A stretch of DNA of 64,000 nucleotides from Bacillus sp. AFS037270 (lineage in GTDB: Bacteria > Bacillota > Bacilli > Bacillales_B > DSM-18226). This document shows, one piece after another, positions 1-8,926 of this stretch. The stretch is taken from contig NZ_NUNF01000032.1 in assembly GCF_002585305.1 (NCBI RefSeq), forward strand, positions 62,001-126,000, in the 5' to 3' direction. Both the position numbers and the translations under genes were made by a program. The stretch's first letter is position 1, and each line of letters begins with the position of its first letter. Below the pieces are notes generated by a model that had not been told where the DNA came from, did no database searches, and saw only the letters and a program-made list of their open reading frames with translations.

Positions 1-93
1 TAGTTATTTTTCCAATGGAACTTATATTCCTTATTAAGGTTACGAATACTAATTTCGTTTGCAGGATTTTTATGAAAAGGAGGAATTTTCCAA

Positions 94-2037
94 TTGGTGA
101 AACTGTTTGTATTCTTTGCAGTATTTTTACTTGTGATAGCTGGACATTTTTTTCCTTTACAAGCAATTGCTCAAAAGCTGGATAGTACGGTTCAATTACG
201 CTTGCTTGAAACGACTGATGTACATATATTTTTGGCGAACTATGATTATTATCAGACAAAACAGGACAATAAGGTTGGTTTGGTGAAAACAGCAACTCTC
301 ATCAAACAGGCAAGAGATGAAGTGAAAAATTCAATGCTGTTTGATAATGGAGATGAAATTCAAGGGAATCCTTTGGGAGACTATATGGCAAAAAAGGGGT
401 TAAAACCTGGTGAGGTTCATCCTGTTTACAGGTCCTTTAATCTGTTGGGATACGATGCCGCCACGGTTGGAAATCATGAGTTTAATTACGGCTTAGATTT
501 TTTAAACGAAACACTCAATGACGCGAGAATGCCTGTGGTCAACGCCAATGTGTTTAAGGCCGGAACCAATCAGCCATATTTTAAACCGTATGTTATTTTA
601 AAGAAAACTGTGATCGATAACGTGGGGAAAAAGCACACACTCAAGGTAGGCGTGGTTGGCTTTGTTTCGCCGCAAATTATGGAATGGGATAAGGGGAATT
701 TAGAAGGAAAAGTGGAAACTAGATCAATTGTAGAGTCGGCAAAGAAATACGTCCCATTAATGAAGAAAGAGGGGGCTGATGTGATTGTAGCTCTGGCCCA
801 TACCGGAATTAGTGGTGAACCCTATCAGCCTGACATGGAGAATGCAGGTTATTATGTCACACAAATAAAGGACATTGATGCAGTATTCACAGGGCATCAG
901 CATAATACCTTCCCGGGTCCTCTCTATAAGGATTTACCAAATACTAATCTGGAGAAAGGCACAATTAACGGGAAGCCGGTTGTAATGGCTGGGGCTTTCG
1001 GCAGCCATCTTGGTGTAATTGATCTTCAATTACAAAAACAGCGCGGCAAGTGGAAGGTGGTTGACAGTAAGGCTTCATTGCGGCCGATTGTAGATGCAAG
1101 TGGAAATTCTATTGTCCAAACCGACGAACAAATAATGGATAGCATCATGCCGGAGCATGAGGGCACGATCAAATATGTAAATCAACCTGTAGGTGAAACG
1201 ACCGCTCCCATTATTAGCTATTTTGCACTCGTTCAAGATGATCCATCTGTACAGATTATTAATAATGCCCAAACGGATTATTTGGTGAAAAAACTAAAAG
1301 ACCCTGCCTATAGTAAATATGCAGGAATACCGGTTCTTTCAGCGTCAGCGCCTTTTAAGGCAGGAGGGCGAGGGGGTCCAAGTTATTATACGGACATTCC
1401 TGCGGGAACATTGGCCATTAAAAATGTGGCTGACTTGTACTTGTACCCGAATACACTTCAGGCAAAATTGATCACTGGTGCACAGCTTAAAGAATGGCTG
1501 GAAATGAGTGCGGGGCAATTCAATCAAATTGATCCTGCTACCAGTGGGGAACACCAATTAATTAACTTAAGTTTTCCATCCTATAATTTTGATGTGATCG
1601 ATGGAGTTCAGTACCAAATAGATATAACCAAGCCAGCTAAATATGATGGAAACGGGAATATGATTCACTCTGGTTCTAGTCGGATTATTAATTTGACTTT
1701 TCAAGGTAAGACAGTGGCAGATGATCAAAAGTTCGTTGTGGCGACGAATAATTACCGTGCAACCAGTACCACTTTCCCTGGAGTTAGTCAAGGTGAGATT
1801 GTGTTAAAGGCTCCAGATGAAAATCGGCAAATTGTCATGGACTATATACAAGCAGACAAATCTCTTAATCCAACTGCGGATCAAAATTGGTCACTAGCAA
1901 AATTTAAAGGCATGTCCATCCTTGTATTTGATTCATCACCAAATGCTCAAAAATATCTTGGACAATATCCAAACATAAAATACATGGGTCCCTCTACCGG
2001 AGGTTTTGCAAAGTATTCGATTAACTTGAACCAGTAA
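94..2037 (+). CDS. cpdB: Secreted 2',3'-cyclic-nucleotide 2'-phosphodiesterase / 3'(5')-nucleotidase, CpdB-like
   Basis: This 647-residue exported metallophosphatase probably removes phosphate from extracellular nucleotides, including 2',3'-cyclic ones, for phosphate and nucleoside scavenging. The start is a TTG at 94 with a strong AAAGGAGG site about 11 bases upstream. A hydrophobic signal peptide covers residues 1-27 and ends near AIAQ. The calcineurin-like metal site is complete: TTDVH near the N-terminus, NGDEIQGN, GNHE at residues 126-129, an AHTG block and GHQH. The C-terminal 5'-nucleotidase substrate domain follows (ATNNYRATS near residue 550). The length equals that of E. coli CpdB. 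There is no LPxTG anchor, so it is likely released or loosely wall-associated. It is monocistronic and followed by a strong hairpin terminator. The family call is secure; the exact nucleotide preference is inferred. Confidence 0.9.
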   Translation: MVKLFVFFAVFLLVIAGHFFPLQAIAQKLDSTVQLRLLETTDVHIFLANYDYYQTKQDNKVGLVKTATLIKQARDEVKNSMLFDNGDEIQGNPLGDYMAKKGLKPGEVHPVYRSFNLLGYDAATVGNHEFNYGLDFLNETLNDARMPVVNANVFKAGTNQPYFKPYVILKKTVIDNVGKKHTLKVGVVGFVSPQIMEWDKGNLEGKVETRSIVESAKKYVPLMKKEGADVIVALAHTGISGEPYQPDMENAGYYVTQIKDIDAVFTGHQHNTFPGPLYKDLPNTNLEKGTINGKPVVMAGAFGSHLGVIDLQLQKQRGKWKVVDSKASLRPIVDASGNSIVQTDEQIMDSIMPEHEGTIKYVNQPVGETTAPIISYFALVQDDPSVQIINNAQTDYLVKKLKDPAYSKYAGIPVLSASAPFKAGGRGGPSYYTDIPAGTLAIKNVADLYLYPNTLQAKLITGAQLKEWLEMSAGQFNQIDPATSGEHQLINLSFPSYNFDVIDGVQYQIDITKPAKYDGNGNMIHSGSSRIINLTFQGKTVADDQKFVVATNNYRATSTTFPGVSQGEIVLKAPDENRQIVMDYIQADKSLNPTADQNWSLAKFKGMSILVFDSSPNAQKYLGQYPNIKYMGPSTGGFAKYSINLNQ

Positions 2038-2090
2038 CAATTGAAGTTTTTATTATGCGGCTGCTCAAGGAGAATTGCCCAAGTTCCCAA

Positions 2091-2130
2091 AAAAAGCTGT
2101 CCCAAAAAATATTTTGCGGACAGCTTTTTT
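2091..2130. terminator. Bidirectional rho-independent terminator
   Basis: The arms AAAAAGCTGTCC and GGACAGCTTTTTT are perfect complements around an A/T-rich loop. There is a T-run on one side and an A-run on the other. It lies between the convergent cpdB and AraC genes and can serve both. Confidence 0.85.
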
Positions 2131-2177
2131 ATAGTGAAGTATGACAAATGTTATAAATAATAGTATCAGGATACAAA

Positions 2178-2960
2178 TCACAATTCAAAATACAGAGAGG
2201 TTTGGTTTTCTCTGTATTCTTTTGGTGTAGATAATTTTATCTTAACAAAATTGCGATTGAATGAACGTATGTTTTCATATCCACAAAGATATGCAATCTC
2301 GGTAATATTTTTTTCCGTAGTACTTAACAAATAACAAGCATAGTTGATCCTGGTTTCATTTAGAAAATCTACAAAAGACGTTTTAACATGAGCATTAAAA
2401 TATTTGGATAAATAATTATAACTGTAACCAAATGTCCCAGCCATACTGTTTAAAGAAATAGATTCCGTAAAGTGTTCCTGTATATAGGTTAAAATGGAAT
2501 GGAGCAGCTCTGGTTCTTTTTGTACTTTAATGAGGGTTGTTTGTCTCATTAACTCTGATACTAATAAATAGAGACTTGCTTTTTGTTCTAGTAGATTTGA
2601 GTTAGTCGAAAAAAGTATCCTTGAAATAAGTGTTTTTGCCTCTAGTGATAGGTTGAAAACTGGGTTTTCTAGGGAGCTTTTTTCTATCATCCTTTGAAAA
2701 GTCGGTACAAAATCTGGAGAGAAGATACAAATTTTAGCTCGTGATTGTGAATTCGTAATAAATGAATGAATTTCATACGGTAATATTAGTAAAAATTGTC
2801 CAGTCTTCAAATGAAAACATCTTTGACTAATTATGACTTCCATTTCTCCTTCTACAACAAATACTAATTCAAAACATCGGTGGAGATGGCTTGGAAAGTT
2901 TAAATCAGTCGTCTCATAGTTAGTCATTAAATCATAATGCTGTGCTTCATAGATTAACAT
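2178..2960 (-). CDS. AraC family transcriptional regulator with N-terminal cupin domain
   Basis: This 260-residue regulator has an N-terminal cupin-like sensor (residues about 10-120, with HLHRCFELVFVVEGE and an EIHSF motif) and a C-terminal pair of AraC helix-turn-helices (about 155-255). The second HTH shows the typical ITEIAYLCGYENIRSFNRNFV signature. It is divergent from the Gfo/Idh/ThuA cluster that starts at 3202, with 241 bp between the starts, so it most likely controls that cluster in response to a sugar or polyol. The effector cannot be read from the sequence. Family assignment is secure; the target is inferred from orientation. Confidence 0.88.
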   Translation of the reverse strand: MLIYEAQHYDLMTNYETTDLNFPSHLHRCFELVFVVEGEMEVIISQRCFHLKTGQFLLILPYEIHSFITNSQSRAKICIFSPDFVPTFQRMIEKSSLENPVFNLSLEAKTLISRILFSTNSNLLEQKASLYLLVSELMRQTTLIKVQKEPELLHSILTYIQEHFTESISLNSMAGTFGYSYNYLSKYFNAHVKTSFVDFLNETRINYACYLLSTTEKNITEIAYLCGYENIRSFNRNFVKIKLSTPKEYRENQTSLYFEL

Positions 2961-3201
2961 TTTATTATTGGTCCTTTTGAAAAAAAGTTAAATTTTGTCT
3001 AGGATTATATAAGTTTTTTCTTGTTGTGTCAAACCAAATAATGATAAATTTTTAAATAGTTAGAAAAATAAAAAATAGAGTTTAATCGCAAGTTTTTTGG
3101 TTGTAATTCTTAGAGTAATGGCATGAGCATCTATTAAATGGAGCACAAGAGACTATTAATCGCTTAATCTTATCACAATCAAATATAAAAAGGAGATAAG
3201 T

Positions 3202-4362
3202 ATGGAAAATATTAGAATTGGAATGGTCGGCTATAAATTTATGGGTAAAGCACATAGTCATGCATACCGGGATCTTCCACTCTTTTTCCCAAACACAGTC
3301 CATCCTGAAATGAAGGTGATTTGTGGACGTGATCCTGAAGGTGTGGCGCTTGCAGCTAAGCAATTCGGCTGGGAGGAATATACCACTGACTGGAAAACTC
3401 TCTTAGACAGAGATGATATTGATTTAATAGATATAAATGCACCAAGTGATGTACATAAAGAAATAACGATTGCGGCTGCACAAGCAGGGAAACATGTTTT
3501 TTGCGAAAAACCGTTAGCGCTTACATTGGAGGACTCGAGAGAAATGCTTCAAGTGGTTGAAGCGGCTGGTGTTAAGCACATGGTTGGTTTTAATTATCGC
3601 TTTGCCCCTGCAGTCATGCTTGCTAAAAAACTTATTGACGAAGGGAACCTAGGAGAAATCTATCATTTCCGCGCTCATTTTTTACAGGATTGGCTCGTCG
3701 ATCCAAACTTTCCATTAGCATGGAGACTACAGAAGGATGTTGCCGGTTCAGGTTCTCACGGAGATCTTGGTGCCCATCTGATTGATTTGGCGCATTATCT
3801 CATTGGGGATATGACAGAAGTGATTGGAATGAGCGAAACATTTATCAAAGAAAGACCAATTCCAACTCAAATGACAGGCTTATCAGCAAAAGGCAGTGAT
3901 AGTGGTGAAAAAGGGGAAGTAACGGTTGATGATGCAACCCTATTCTTGGCTCGTTTTGCGAACGGAGCTCTAGGAAGCTTTGAAGCTACTCGTTTTGCTG
4001 CTGGACACCGCTGTACCAATTCATTTGAGATCAATGGCAGTAAAGGAAGTGTCGTCTTTGACTTTGAACGGATGAATGAACTGCAAGTTTATTTCGTGAA
4101 TGACAGAGACGATGTTCAAGGTTTCCGCCGTGTCTTAGCGACTGACCCAACGCATGCATTTGCCGAAGCTTGGTGGCCGCCAGGACATACGATTGGTTAT
4201 GAACATACGTTTATTCATGAAGTGGTTGAACTGATGGAGTCTTTCCGGGAAGACCGCCAGCCAGTTCCTAACTTCCGCGATGGCGTAAAGTGCCAAGAAG
4301 TTTTAGCAGCGGTTGATTTATCAATTGAAAAACGCCAATGGATCCGAATTTCTGACGTTTAA
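3202..4362 (+). CDS. Gfo/Idh/MocA family NAD(P)-dependent oxidoreductase (first of three)
   Basis: This 386-residue cytoplasmic dehydrogenase should oxidise or reduce a hydroxyl of a sugar, polyol or sugar acid. The N-terminal Rossmann fold begins with GMVGYKFMGKAHS at residues 7-19. The family's EKP motif is at residues 102-104, with the catalytic lysine. The C-terminal alpha/beta domain carries the GSHGDLGAHLIDLAHYL segment with the usual Asp/His pair. A good ribosome site (AAAAAGGAG) precedes the ATG. It is first in a run of same-strand genes and 28 bp from the ThuA-like gene. The deleted gene at 8506-8897 matches both ends of this protein. The substrate is unknown. Confidence 0.9.
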   Translation: MENIRIGMVGYKFMGKAHSHAYRDLPLFFPNTVHPEMKVICGRDPEGVALAAKQFGWEEYTTDWKTLLDRDDIDLIDINAPSDVHKEITIAAAQAGKHVFCEKPLALTLEDSREMLQVVEAAGVKHMVGFNYRFAPAVMLAKKLIDEGNLGEIYHFRAHFLQDWLVDPNFPLAWRLQKDVAGSGSHGDLGAHLIDLAHYLIGDMTEVIGMSETFIKERPIPTQMTGLSAKGSDSGEKGEVTVDDATLFLARFANGALGSFEATRFAAGHRCTNSFEINGSKGSVVFDFERMNELQVYFVNDRDDVQGFRRVLATDPTHAFAEAWWPPGHTIGYEHTFIHEVVELMESFREDRQPVPNFRDGVKCQEVLAAVDLSIEKRQWIRISDV

Positions 4363-4390
4363 AATAAAATATCAAAGGAGTGCATGAGCT

Positions 4391-5128
4391 ATGCAAAAAA
4401 AGGCATTAATCGTTTGGGGCGGATGGGATGGACATCAGCCAGAGCAGGTAGCAGAAATCTTTAAAGGAATCCTTGAGGAAGAGAATTTCCAAGTGGAGGT
4501 TTCCAATTCACTAGACTCATATGCAGATAAGGAGAAGTTAAAGTCCTTAGATCTAATCGTTCCTCACTGGACGATGGGACAAATTGAAAGAAAGTATGTC
4601 TTAAATATCTCTGAAGCAGTCGCAGCGGGTGTTGGCTTAGCCGGCTGCCACGGTGGCATGTGTGACTCTTTCCGTAACAATGTGGACTGGCAATTTATGA
4701 CGGGCGGAAATTGGGTCGCTCATCCTGGTAATGATGGTGTGGAATACACAGTAAACATCAAGCATTCCTCTAGTCCGCTCTTAGAAGGGATCTCTGATTT
4801 TAAAGTTGCTAGTGAGCAATATTACCTTCATTACGACCCAGCTGTGGAAGTATTAGCGACTACTCGCTTTCCAGTATTTCATGGTCCGCATTCTGCCAAC
4901 AAAGCAGTGGATATGCCAGTAGTATGGACAAAACGCTGGGGCCTTGGAAATGTATTTTATAATTCATTAGGCCATCAGGCAAACATCGTTGCCATGCCTG
5001 AAGTTTCGCTGATTATGCGACGCGGATTCCTATGGGCTGCTGAAGGAAAGAAACGGGCTGAAGAATTAGATGTAGATTCAATTTACGGAAATGTGCGTGC
5101 CTATACTGGCATGGGAGACAGTCAATAA
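4391..5128 (+). CDS. ThuA domain protein (trehalose-utilization-like glutamine amidotransferase fold)
   Basis: The 245-residue product has the ThuA fold, related to class I glutamine amidotransferases: an N-terminal ALIVWGGWDGH segment, the VGLAGCHGGM turn near residues 75-85 and a C-terminal LGHQ motif. In other bacteria ThuA proteins are encoded beside Gfo/Idh dehydrogenases and sugar isomerases, as here. Their role in sugar (for example disaccharide) catabolism is genetically supported but the chemistry is poorly defined. The AAGGAG site lies 11 bases before the ATG. It belongs to the operon beginning at 3202 and is followed after 37 bp by a second dehydrogenase. Function is inferred from family and context. 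Confidence 0.85.
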   Translation: MQKKALIVWGGWDGHQPEQVAEIFKGILEEENFQVEVSNSLDSYADKEKLKSLDLIVPHWTMGQIERKYVLNISEAVAAGVGLAGCHGGMCDSFRNNVDWQFMTGGNWVAHPGNDGVEYTVNIKHSSSPLLEGISDFKVASEQYYLHYDPAVEVLATTRFPVFHGPHSANKAVDMPVVWTKRWGLGNVFYNSLGHQANIVAMPEVSLIMRRGFLWAAEGKKRAEELDVDSIYGNVRAYTGMGDSQ

Positions 5129-5165
5129 GAAAGTGTTTAAGAATATTAAACTAGGAGGAGCTATC

Positions 5166-6260
5166 ATGAAAAAGCTAAAGATCGGTATTATCGGTTGTGG
5201 AAATATTAGTTCTATTTATATGGAAAACTGTCAGAAGTTCCCTCACCTCGAACTGATTGCCTGTGCGGATTTAGATGTAGAGCGTGCACAATCCCAAGCT
5301 GAAAAGTTTGGTATTCCTAAAGCTTGTTCCGTGGAAGAATTGCTTTCTGACCAAGCGATTGAACTAGTTATCAATTTAACGATTCCAAAAGCACATGCCA
5401 TTGTCTGCATCCAGGCACTTGAAGCAGGTAAGCATGTTTATACAGAAAAACCACTAGCTGTTACACGCGAGGAAGGAAGACAAATTTTAGAAACAGCCAA
5501 GAAGAAGAATCTCCTTGTTGGCAGTGCACCTGATACCTTCTTAGGTGCGGGTATTCAAACCGCCATTCATTTGATTGAACAAGGTGAAATCGGTGAACCG
5601 ATTGGTGCTTCAGCCTTCATGATTTGCCGCGGTCACGAACATTGGCATCCAGATCCTGCCTTCTATTATGATACCGGCGGCGGACCGATGTTTGATATGG
5701 GACCCTATTACTTAACAGCATTGGTGGCTCTTTTAGGACCGATTAAACGAATTTCTGGATCCGTTCGGATTAGTTATCCGGAAAGAACGGTGCTTAGCCA
5801 GCCAAAAGCAGGTACTAAAATTGAAGTATCAACCCCAACGCACATTTCAGGTGTGATTGATTTTGCATCGGGGGTAATTGGAAACATTACAACAAGCTTT
5901 GATGCATTTGGCGGTACCTCTCTGCCTCCTATTGAAATTTATGGAAGTGAAGGGACTTTACTAGTACCTGATCCAAATACGTTCGGTGGTCCTGTCAAAA
6001 TAAGAAAACGTGATGAAAATGAATTTAAAGAGGTTCCTCTAGCTTACGGGAACGCCCAAAACAGTAGAGGACTTGGTGTCGCTGATATGGCCAAAGCGAT
6101 TCTCGAAGGTGGAAATTATCGAGCAAATGGCGATTTAGCGTATCATGTTTTAGAAGCGATGCATGGCTTCCATGATTCCTCGGATAATGGTAAACACTAT
6201 CTAATGGAAAGTACATGTACGCGCCCTGAATCAGTTCCTTTTGAATTACAGGCTAAGTAG
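5166..6260 (+). CDS. Gfo/Idh/MocA family oxidoreductase (second of three)
   Basis: This 364-residue dehydrogenase starts at ATG 5166, chosen because AGGAGG lies 6 bases upstream and the Rossmann motif GIIGCGNIS follows directly. An in-frame start further upstream would overlap the ThuA gene. The EKP motif is at residues 94-96. The C-terminal domain carries GGGPMFDMGPYYLTAL, a variant of the usual substrate-binding helix with Asp but no following His. It is about as divergent from the other two oxidoreductases as different subfamilies are, so the set probably performs successive or alternative redox steps on one sugar rather than being recent duplicates. It is followed by a terminator-like hairpin at 6361-6399. 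Confidence 0.88.
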   Translation: MKKLKIGIIGCGNISSIYMENCQKFPHLELIACADLDVERAQSQAEKFGIPKACSVEELLSDQAIELVINLTIPKAHAIVCIQALEAGKHVYTEKPLAVTREEGRQILETAKKKNLLVGSAPDTFLGAGIQTAIHLIEQGEIGEPIGASAFMICRGHEHWHPDPAFYYDTGGGPMFDMGPYYLTALVALLGPIKRISGSVRISYPERTVLSQPKAGTKIEVSTPTHISGVIDFASGVIGNITTSFDAFGGTSLPPIEIYGSEGTLLVPDPNTFGGPVKIRKRDENEFKEVPLAYGNAQNSRGLGVADMAKAILEGGNYRANGDLAYHVLEAMHGFHDSSDNGKHYLMESTCTRPESVPFELQAK

Positions 6261-6360
6261 ATCTAAAATCTTTTGGTAAACTTCAGAAGCTTCTCTGAAA
6301 ATATTTATTAAATAAACCTATCAAACCCTTTTTTAGTATAGATGTTGGTAGACTAACTTG

Positions 6361-6399
6361 AAAAAATCTACTCGTTTCATTTTGAAATGAGTAGTTTTT
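6361..6399 (+). terminator. Probable rho-independent terminator after second Gfo/Idh gene
   Basis: The stem CTACTC-G-TTTCA pairs with TGAAA-T-GAGTAG around a T-rich loop. It ends in TTTTTC. One G-T wobble lies in the stem. Confidence 0.65.
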
Positions 6400-6410
6400 C
6401 TTCATTTTTA

Positions 6411-6481
6411 GGCTCTGTTAAATGACATTGTTGTTTTTATACGCTGTTGATTGGAAATCAACAGCCAAATTTAACAGAGCC
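6411..6481. repeat. 71-bp nested inverted-repeat element (MITE-like or dispersed-repeat remnant)
   Basis: The outer arms GGCTCTGTTAAAT (6411-6423) and ATTTAACAGAGCC (6469-6481) are perfect 13-bp inverted repeats. Inside sits a second perfect hairpin, GCTGTTGATT (6443-6452), loop GGA, AATCAACAGC (6456-6465). It lies between a terminator and the next gene's ribosome site, so it is not needed as the terminator of the upstream gene. A T-run follows, so it could still end transcripts. I recall similar end sequences from dispersed Bacillus intergenic repeats but cannot verify this here. Confidence 0.65.
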
Positions 6482-6542
6482 AGTTTTTTTAACCCCTTTG
6501 CAGTACTTATATTTTTGATAAATTCAAAATAGGAGGCCGATA

Positions 6543-7559
6543 ATGAGTAAATTAAAGGCGATACAAGTTGGAACAGGAGGATTTGGAACCTCTTGGCTTG
6601 AAATATTGGATAATTTTCAAGAACTAGAGTTAGTAGCGGTAGTCGATGTCAATCAAGAAAATCTTGAAAATGCGAAAAAGTTTGTTAAGAATCCTTTAGT
6701 TGAATACTACACTGACCATTTAGAGGCCTTTGCAAAAAGTAAGGCGGATATTGCGGTGATTATCACACCACCACAAACACATAAAAAGCTTGCGCTTGAT
6801 GCATTAGCCAATGACTTACATGTTTTTATGGAGAAACCAATCGCGCAAACCTTTGAAGATGCGAAAGAGTTACTCGAAAAATCCAATATCTACGAGAAAT
6901 TTATTATGATCAGTCAAAATTATCGCTGGAGACCGGAGATACAAGCGGTTAAAAAGGCACTAGAAAAAGAGGTCATTGGCAAAGTAGAATACGTTGAATG
7001 GAACTTCCGCCGAGCTACCAATTTCGGAGGATGGAGGGATCAATATTCCGAGATTCTTATCGAGGATATGAGCATTCATCACTTTGATTTAATGAGATAT
7101 CTACTAAATGTCAATCCTTCAGCGGTTTTTGCCAAAAGTATGAAGCCCTCCTGGAGTTGGTTTAACGGCAATAGTGCGGCTAGTCTAGTAATGGATTTTG
7201 AAGGAATTCTAATTAACTATTTTGGTAGTTGGGTAACAAGAGGGAAAGAAACACCATGGAATGGTGATTTTAAGTTGGTGGGGGAAAAGGGTATCATTGA
7301 ACTAACGGATAATTGTCCTACGGTTTCGTTTGAAAATGGGCAAACCAAACAATTAGAAATAGAGCCAATGGAATATAAGGATCGTGAGTATTCTATCTAT
7401 GAAATGGTATCAGCCATTAAACAAGGAAGAAAACCGGTAACCGTTCTTTCTGATAATATTCAAAGCTTTGCCGTTGTGGGAGCAGCTTTACTATCGATTA
7501 AACAAAACAAGGAAATTGATGTTCAAGATATTATTGAAATGAGGAGTGTGAAACTATGA
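6543..7559 (+). CDS. Gfo/Idh/MocA family oxidoreductase (third of three)
   Basis: This 338-residue dehydrogenase has an N-terminal Rossmann motif (VGTGGFGTSWL), the EKP motif at residues 97-99 and a C-terminal IEDMSIHHFDLMRYLL helix with the conserved His/Asp residues. AGGAGG is 7 bases upstream of the ATG. It overlaps the next gene, a TIM-barrel isomerase, by 4 bp (ATGA), so the pair is translationally coupled and likely acts in sequence on the same keto-sugar or inositol-like compound. The 282-bp gap before it holds a terminator and the nested hairpin element, so it may have its own promoter. Substrate unknown. Confidence 0.88.
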   Translation: MSKLKAIQVGTGGFGTSWLEILDNFQELELVAVVDVNQENLENAKKFVKNPLVEYYTDHLEAFAKSKADIAVIITPPQTHKKLALDALANDLHVFMEKPIAQTFEDAKELLEKSNIYEKFIMISQNYRWRPEIQAVKKALEKEVIGKVEYVEWNFRRATNFGGWRDQYSEILIEDMSIHHFDLMRYLLNVNPSAVFAKSMKPSWSWFNGNSAASLVMDFEGILINYFGSWVTRGKETPWNGDFKLVGEKGIIELTDNCPTVSFENGQTKQLEIEPMEYKDREYSIYEMVSAIKQGRKPVTVLSDNIQSFAVVGAALLSIKQNKEIDVQDIIEMRSVKL

Positions 7560-8518
7560 AACTAGGTGTATTTGCAGTATTATTTTCAAAAATGTCTTTA
7601 GCAGAAATGTTAGATTACATTAAAGAAAGCGGCTTGGACACCGTTGAAATTGGTACAGGTGGATATGTGGGTAATGCTCATTGTAATCCTAGTGAATTAT
7701 TAGCAAATCAATCTAAATTGGAACAATTTAAACAGGCATTTGAATCAAGAGGGATCAAGATTAGTGCCTTAAGCTGCCATGGAAATCCGCTCCATCCAAA
7801 TACAGAAATTGGCTATGAACACCATGATGCTTTTGTCGATACAGTAAAGCTCGCGTCTATTTTGGGTGTAGAAAATGTGGTTACCTTCTCGGGTTGTCCG
7901 GGAGAGTCCGAGTATTCCCAACACCCAGTCTGGATCACGAATCCTTGGCCGGATGATTTTTCTAAGGTGGTACAGTGGCAATGGGAAAATAAAGTCATTC
8001 CTTATTGGAAGAAACAGGCTGAACTATTAGAAGAGTGTAATGTTCGCGTGGCTATAGAACCACACCCAGGATTTGTAGTTTATAACACAGAAACGGCACT
8101 GCGCCTGCGAAATGAGTGCGGTGATAGAATCGGTATCAACTTTGATCCTAGTCACTATTTCTGGCAAGGAATGGACCCAGTCGCCAGTATTAAGGCATTA
8201 GGAGATGCTATTGTCCATTTCCATGCGAAGGACACGAAGGTTGATAACCAAAATTGTCTTCTGAATGGGGTCCTAGACACAAAATCATACAAGGATATCG
8301 CGAATCGGTCTTGGGTATTTAGAACAGTTGGATATGGTCACGGAGAAGATGTATGGAGAGATATTATAAGTGCTCTTCAAGTGATTGGGTATCAAGGTGC
8401 CATTAGTATTGAACATGAGGATGGCCTCATGAGCGTTGAAGAAGGATTTAGTAAGGCGGTGTCGTTCTTGAAAGATATGGTAATTCAAGAGGGGGCCAAG
8501 GAATTATGGTGGGCCTAA
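7556..8518 (+). CDS. Sugar phosphate isomerase/epimerase family protein (xylose isomerase-like TIM barrel)
   Basis: This 320-residue protein is an AP-endonuclease-2/xylose-isomerase-like TIM barrel, the fold of IolE, IolI and many keto-sugar epimerases. Metal-binding positions are visible: VAIEPHPGF (Glu), NFDPSHYFWQG (Asp/His), VHFHAKD (His) and SIEHED (Glu). It is translationally coupled to the preceding dehydrogenase through ATGA and ends inside the first codons of the broken Gfo/Idh copy. Isomerase plus dehydrogenases is the standard arrangement for inositol-type or rare-sugar catabolism. The precise reaction cannot be assigned. Confidence 0.87.
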   Translation: MKLGVFAVLFSKMSLAEMLDYIKESGLDTVEIGTGGYVGNAHCNPSELLANQSKLEQFKQAFESRGIKISALSCHGNPLHPNTEIGYEHHDAFVDTVKLASILGVENVVTFSGCPGESEYSQHPVWITNPWPDDFSKVVQWQWENKVIPYWKKQAELLEECNVRVAIEPHPGFVVYNTETALRLRNECGDRIGINFDPSHYFWQGMDPVASIKALGDAIVHFHAKDTKVDNQNCLLNGVLDTKSYKDIANRSWVFRTVGYGHGEDVWRDIISALQVIGYQGAISIEHEDGLMSVEEGFSKAVSFLKDMVIQEGAKELWWA

Positions 8519-8897
8519 AGAAAGAAGTTCGAATTGGGATGGTTGGTTATAAGTTCATGGGGAAGGACCATTCTCATGCCTATCAAGGTCTCTCTACCTT
8601 CTTTCAATTGGGGGTAAAGCCAGTTTTGCCACTGATGAAGATGGATTACAAGGGTTCAGGAAAATCAATTGCACAGAGGAACCACACCCTTTTGCGGGAG
8701 CCTATTGGCCTGCTGGGCATATTATTGGATACGAGCATACCTTTATCAATTTAATTGTTACTTTGATGAATGGAATGGAAAAAGGGGTATCACCTTCTCC
8801 AAATTTTGTTGATGGATATATTGCTCAAGCCATTATGGAGGCTGTTGAGAGGTCTTCGGAGTATAAGAGTTGGGAAAGAATTGATAATGTGAAGTAA
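8506..8897 (+). pseudogene. Fourth Gfo/Idh/MocA gene, internally deleted and frameshifted
   Basis: The first about 37 codons (from ATG 8506) encode a start like that of the gene at 3202: RIGMVGYKFMGKDHSHAY. From about 8620-8630 homology jumps, in a different frame, to the C-terminal part of the same family: QGFRKI, then PAGHIIGYEHTF, and on to a normal end at TAA 8897. The 3202 protein has QGFRRV and PPGHTIGYEHTF in the same places. About 260 central codons, including the EKP motif and substrate domain, are missing, and the two remnants are out of frame. The original frame closes at 8754. The gene is therefore inactive. It overlaps the preceding isomerase gene by 13 bp, so it was once a co-translated member of the cluster. 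Confidence 0.9.
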
Positions 8898-8905
8898 AAA
8901 TGATG

Positions 8906-8926
8906 GCTCCAACACGAGGTTGGAGC
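8906..8926. terminator. Hairpin between convergent Gfo/Idh remnant and gerAC
   Basis: GCTCCAAC and GTTGGAGC form an 8-bp stem with a 5-base loop. On the minus strand it is followed by a short T-rich stretch. The stem touches the gerAC stop codon. Confidence 0.55.
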
